From: Nisaea acidiphila
GTDB taxonomy: Bacteria; Pseudomonadota; Alphaproteobacteria; Thalassobaculales; Thalassobaculaceae
Assembly (NCBI RefSeq): GCF_024662015.1
Contig: NZ_CP102480.1
Coordinates: 4,086,501-4,150,500, forward strand
Reading direction: 5' to 3'
Length of the DNA stretch: 64,000 nucleotides
Part shown: piece by piece, positions 60,890 to 64,000 of the stretch
How positions within the stretch are numbered: position 1 is the first letter of the stretch
How the letters are laid out: every line of letters starts with the position of its first letter
Made by a program: the position numbers and the translations under genes
The notes under the pieces: generated by a model
The model's database searches: none
What the model saw: the letters and a program-made list of their open reading frames with translations, nothing else
Told to the model about the DNA's origin: nothing

Positions 60890-61312
60890 ATGAGCGACAC
60901 CATCCTCGTTCCCATCGCGCCGGGCGAGCTGCTGGACAAGATCACCATTCTCGAGATCAAGCTGGAGCGGATCGGGGACGCGGCGAAACTGGCCAACGTC
61001 CGGACCGAGTTCGATGCGCTCGATGCGGTGCGCCGGGAGACGCTGCCGGCGAGCGCGGAGCTTGCCGACGCGACGGCGCGGCTCAAGGCCGTGAACGAGG
61101 AGCTCTGGATGATCGAGGACGATATCCGCGACTGCGAGCGCGGCGGCGATTTCGGCGAGACCTTCGTCTCCCTCGCCCGCGCGGTTTACCGCACCAACGA
61201 TCGCCGCGCCGCGATCAAGAAGGAGATCAACCTGCTGCTCGGCTCCGCGCTGGTGGAGGAGAAATCCTACAAGGACTATCTCGCCCCCGGGGCCGGAGCG
61301 GCAGAGGGGTGA
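60890..61312 (+). CDS. DUF6165 family protein
   Basis: A 140-residue cytoplasmic protein with the family start VPIAPGELLDKITILEIKLERIGD and a coiled-coil body with MIEDDIRDCERG and IKKEINLLLGS. This family commonly sits in polysaccharide clusters. It is divergent from the GT9 gene and lies 7 bases before the O-antigen ligase gene. Function unknown. Confidence 0.85.
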   Translation: MSDTILVPIAPGELLDKITILEIKLERIGDAAKLANVRTEFDALDAVRRETLPASAELADATARLKAVNEELWMIEDDIRDCERGGDFGETFVSLARAVYRTNDRRAAIKKEINLLLGSALVEEKSYKDYLAPGAGAAEG

Positions 61313-61319
61313 CGCGCTC

Positions 61320-62537
61320 GTGACGGTTTCCGAGAGCGCTGCGGATCCGCGCTTCGCCCGCTTCCGCTTCTGGCTATTGGCGCTGCTCCTGCTGCTTTTC
61401 GTACCGGTCGGTATTCTCGCCAAGCAGGCGATGGCCACATTCTTCATCGCCGGCGCGATCCTGCTGCTCGGCGCGGTGGCTCTGGAGCGCCGCCGGCTGC
61501 CATTGCCGGAGCGCCCGGTGCTGATCGCCTTCGCGGCGGTCGTGCTGCTTTCTCTTTTGGGGCCTCTTGCGGGCGGTTTCCCGCTCGATATTGCCCGGAC
61601 GGCTCCAAAGCTCGGTCTGCTGGCGCTGCTGCTGTTGGCGATCTCGGCGGCGCCGGATATCGCGGAGGGGCTGGCGCGCCGGAAACTCGCCCATATCCTC
61701 GCCCTGTCGCTTTGCCTCGGCGCGCTGATCTTCGCAATCGAGATCCATTTCGACGCGCCGCTCTACCGGTTCTTCTCCGGAAAGGGGGACGCGGTGGATG
61801 TCGCGCCCTCGCGCTTCAACCGGGGCAGCACGGCCCTGGTGCTACTGACCTGGCCTGCCGCCGCCGCGCTCTGGCTGCACGGGCGGCGGATCTTCCCGGC
61901 GGTTATCCTGCTGCTCGGCCTCGCCGCCGCTTTCACGGGTGAGTCCGCGTCGGCCGCGCTCGCCGCCGTGGTGGCGCTGCTGCTGTTGCCGCTCGGCCTG
62001 CTGCTGCCGCGTTTCACTGCCGCGGCGATCTTCGTCTGTTCCACCTTGCTGATGCTGGCCGCGCCCTGGATCTTCGCGCATGTGCTGACGCTGGTGCCGG
62101 ACTATCTCCGCCTGTTGCCGCCGTCCTTCGCGGAGCGGCTGGAGATCTGGAACGCCGCCTCCCTCGCGGTGCTGGAGCGGCCCTGGCTCGGGCAGGGGCT
62201 GGGGGCGATGCGCTCACTCGCCGTGCCGGAGGCGCTGAGAGAAAGCTACGCGCTCTTCAAGACCTCGACCATCCATCCGCACAATGCCGCGGTGCAGATC
62301 TGGCTCGATTTCGGTCTGTTCGGGATCTTGGCGGCGCTGGCGTTGCTCTGGAACCTCATCCAGGCGGCGGGGAGGAGCGCGACGGTCGCACGAGCGGCGG
62401 CGCTCTCGGCGCTCGGCGCCGGACTGGTCATCGCCTCCGTCTCCTACGGTCTCTGGCAGGAGACCTGGCTCGGCTTGATCGGCTTCACCATCCTTACCTT
62501 CGGCGTGCTCTGCCGCGACGATAGCGCTTCCGACTGA
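61320..62537 (+). CDS. O-antigen ligase family (Wzy_C) membrane protein
   Basis: A 405-residue polytopic protein with about 10-12 hydrophobic helices. The large periplasmic loop contains the catalytic-region RLEIWNAASLAVLERPWLGQGLGAMR and TIHPHNAAVQIWLDFGLFGI, the WaaL/Wzy_C hallmark with the conserved His. It likely ligates or polymerises O-antigen-like glycan in the periplasm. Start is a GTG at 61320, 7 bases after the DUF6165 gene. Confidence 0.88.
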   Translation: MTVSESAADPRFARFRFWLLALLLLLFVPVGILAKQAMATFFIAGAILLLGAVALERRRLPLPERPVLIAFAAVVLLSLLGPLAGGFPLDIARTAPKLGLLALLLLAISAAPDIAEGLARRKLAHILALSLCLGALIFAIEIHFDAPLYRFFSGKGDAVDVAPSRFNRGSTALVLLTWPAAAALWLHGRRIFPAVILLLGLAAAFTGESASAALAAVVALLLLPLGLLLPRFTAAAIFVCSTLLMLAAPWIFAHVLTLVPDYLRLLPPSFAERLEIWNAASLAVLERPWLGQGLGAMRSLAVPEALRESYALFKTSTIHPHNAAVQIWLDFGLFGILAALALLWNLIQAAGRSATVARAAALSALGAGLVIASVSYGLWQETWLGLIGFTILTFGVLCRDDSASD

Positions 62538-62605
62538 TCGCTTTTCCGTCCCGCTGCGCTGGTGTTAAGTGGCGGAAAGAAAACGCGAAGCGTGGGAGGC
62601 GCGGC

Positions 62606-63556
62606 ATGGCGAACTATCCGGCGGTCGAAGACATCCGCAAAATCGGCATTCTCGGGGGCGGCACGATCGGCGCGAGCTGGTCGGCATGGTTTCTGGCGCG
62701 GGGCTATGATGTAACCGCCTGGGATCCGGGCGAGGGCGCCGAGGCCAAGCTCCGTGCCTTCGTCGACAATGCCTGGCCGCAACTGACCGAACTCGGGCTG
62801 AGTGCCGGGGCCGACAAGGCGCGGCTGACATTCGTCGCGACGCCGGAAGAGGCGGTCGCGGGCGCCGATTTCATCCAGGAAAGCGCGCCGGAACGGCTGG
62901 ACATCAAGCGCGAGCTCTATGCCAGGGTCGACGGGGTGCTTGGGCCGGATGCGATCTTCGCTTCCAGCACCTCCGGCCTCGTCATGAGCGAGATGCAGCA
63001 GGGGCTGAAGAGCGCGCCGCGCATGGTCATCGGCCATCCCTTCAACCCGCCGCACCTGATCCCGCTGGTCGAGGTCGTTGCGGGCAAGGAGACCGATCCC
63101 GCCGCCGCGGACTGGGCGATGGACTTCTATCGCCATGTCGGCAAGCACCCGATCCGGCTGAAGAAGGAGCTGAAGGGCCATCTCGCCAACCGCCTGCAGG
63201 CGGCGCTCTGGCGCGAGGCTCTGCTCGCGGTGAAGGAGGACATCGCCTCGATCGAGGATATCGACGCGGCGATGGCGCAAGGTCCCGGGCTCCGGCTCGC
63301 CCTCATGGGGCCGCACATGATCTTCAATCTCGCCGGCGGCAAGGGCGGCATGGCGCATTTCTATGACCATATCGGCCCGGCGATGGAAGCCTGGTGGGAG
63401 ACCATGCAGGAGACGCCCAAGCTCGACGCTGAACTGCGCGCCGCGCTGATCAAAGGCGTTGAGGAGGAAGCGGCCGGCCGCTCGATCGACCAGCTCGAGG
63501 CGGAGCGCGACGGCAAACTTATCGCATTGCTGAAGATGCTGCAGGAGAAGGGATAG
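62606..63556 (+). CDS. 3-hydroxyacyl-CoA dehydrogenase NAD-binding protein, L-carnitine dehydrogenase-like
   Basis: A 316-residue enzyme with the Rossmann motif IGILGGGTIGASWSAWFLARGYDVTAWDPG and the catalytic region IGHPFNPPHLIPLVEVVAG and GHLANRLQAALWREAL. The GMAHFYDHIGPAMEAWWETM segment is typical of L-carnitine dehydrogenases rather than fatty-acid enzymes. Use in carnitine degradation is therefore likely; no partner thioesterase or beta-keto-acid cleavage gene is visible before the window ends. ATG at 62606. Confidence 0.88.
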   Translation: MANYPAVEDIRKIGILGGGTIGASWSAWFLARGYDVTAWDPGEGAEAKLRAFVDNAWPQLTELGLSAGADKARLTFVATPEEAVAGADFIQESAPERLDIKRELYARVDGVLGPDAIFASSTSGLVMSEMQQGLKSAPRMVIGHPFNPPHLIPLVEVVAGKETDPAAADWAMDFYRHVGKHPIRLKKELKGHLANRLQAALWREALLAVKEDIASIEDIDAAMAQGPGLRLALMGPHMIFNLAGGKGGMAHFYDHIGPAMEAWWETMQETPKLDAELRAALIKGVEEEAAGRSIDQLEAERDGKLIALLKMLQEKG

Positions 63557-63564
63557 GCATTCAG

Positions 63565-64000
63565 GTGTCCGACGGCTCGAAAAGGATTATTGTCATTGGC
63601 GCCGGTATTGTCGGCACCGCGACGGCGCTACGGCTCGCGATGGACGGGCACAAGGTCCGGGTGATCGATCCGAAGCCGCCGGGGCGCGCCACCTCTTTCG
63701 GCAATGCGGGCGCGATCGCCAGCGGGGCCGTGACGCCGACCGGCTCGCCGGGCAATTTCAGACAGTTGCCGAAGATGCTGCTGGACCCTGCCGGGCCGGT
63801 TTCGATCCGCTGGTCTTATCTGCCGAAATTGGCCCCCTGGCTCATGCGCTTTTTCGCAGCAAGCACGCCGGCGCGGGTCGAACAGATCTCGAAGGAGCTT
63901 TGGACCCTGACCGCTCCGGCCGGCGATGCGCATCTGGCGCTGATGAAGGCGCACCGCATCGAGGGCATCGTGAAGCCGCTCGGCTGGCTCAAGGTCTATA
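63565..64000 (+). CDS. FAD-dependent oxidoreductase, D-amino-acid dehydrogenase (DadA)-like, N-terminal part
   Basis: The window ends inside this gene, after about 145 residues. The FAD motif IIVIGAGIVGTATALRLA and the next strand VRVIDPKPPGRATSFGNAGAIASGAVTP match the DadA/DAO family. It starts at a GTG 9 bases after the previous gene and is probably co-transcribed with it. Alternatively it could be another DAO-type oxidase. Confidence 0.85.
   Translation, partial: MSDGSKRIIVIGAGIVGTATALRLAMDGHKVRVIDPKPPGRATSFGNAGAIASGAVTPTGSPGNFRQLPKMLLDPAGPVSIRWSYLPKLAPWLMRFFAASTPARVEQISKELWTLTAPAGDAHLALMKAHRIEGIVKPLGWLKVY

Overview
The window is a high-GC (about 60-65% by eye) chromosomal segment of an alphaproteobacterium. 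The evidence is the mreD-mrdA-rodA cell-shape order, the NasS/NasT-controlled nitrate assimilation cluster, the BtaA/BtaB betaine-lipid genes, a chemoreceptor ending in PilZ, and four small PAS_5-type proteins. A marine or soil Rhodospirillales-like organism is my best guess; this is inference, because no rRNA or species marker is present.

Layout. 1-4.2 kb: the end of a rod-shape operon (mreD end, PBP2, RodA), a hypothetical gene and tRNA-Lys(CTT). 4.4-18.1 kb, all on the minus strand: a complete nitrate assimilation regulon in the order nasT-nasS-[leader RNA]-nrtA-nrtB-nrtCD-globin-nirB-nirD-nasA-cysG. 18.8-21.9 kb, plus strand: a formate/nitrite-family channel, a fused PP2C phosphatase/Ser-Thr kinase with a membrane tail, and cyanase. 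Together these genes import nitrate, nitrite and probably cyanate, reduce nitrate to ammonium, make the siroheme for nitrite reductase, and probably scavenge NO. A good sigma-54 promoter lies before nasT. An ANTAR-type hairpin plus terminator lies before nrtA, so NtrC-type nitrogen control feeding NasS/NasT antitermination is the likely logic. A second possible ANTAR target lies before the channel gene.

22-30.8 kb: two PAS_5 genes, a secreted protein, a GcvT-fused FAD oxidoreductase with an RpiR regulator, and a divergent polar amino-acid-type ABC transporter (probably uptake and demethylation of an N-methylated compound). 30.8-35.3 kb: a LysR regulator, cytochrome c', a diheme cytochrome c and a chemoreceptor with PilZ. 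35.3-42.6 kb: an AT-rich gap, Hsp20, an M20 amidohydrolase, an FkbM methyltransferase, two convergent aminotransferases, an ArsR/AHSA1 pair with two clear operators, and a small membrane protein.

42.8-53.7 kb: a TetR regulator with an RhtX/FptX-like importer and a TonB-dependent receptor (siderophore-type uptake), a secreted metallo-beta-lactamase-fold enzyme, PAS_5 and YHS proteins, a 3-hydroxyisobutyrate-dehydrogenase-like enzyme, a single-domain response regulator, and btaB/btaA. 54-58.5 kb: a small conserved protein, a secreted trypsin-like protease, an enoyl-CoA hydratase flanked by two copies of an 80-bp palindromic repeat, a VOC protein, a secreted protein made of two tandem Cys-rich repeats, and an ICMT-like methyltransferase.

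58.6-59.7 kb: one AT-rich SIR2-domain gene that looks horizontally acquired and is a candidate anti-phage NADase. 59.8-64 kb: a glycan cluster (GT9, DUF6165, O-antigen ligase), then a carnitine-dehydrogenase-like enzyme and the start of a DadA-like oxidoreductase. No CRISPR array, transposase or integrase was seen. The most noteworthy points are the SIR2 gene, the imperfect repeat of the tRNA-Lys 3' end that brackets the nitrate/cyanate island, the two leader-RNA elements, the kinase/phosphatase fusion without a glycine-rich loop, and the tandem-repeat secreted protein.
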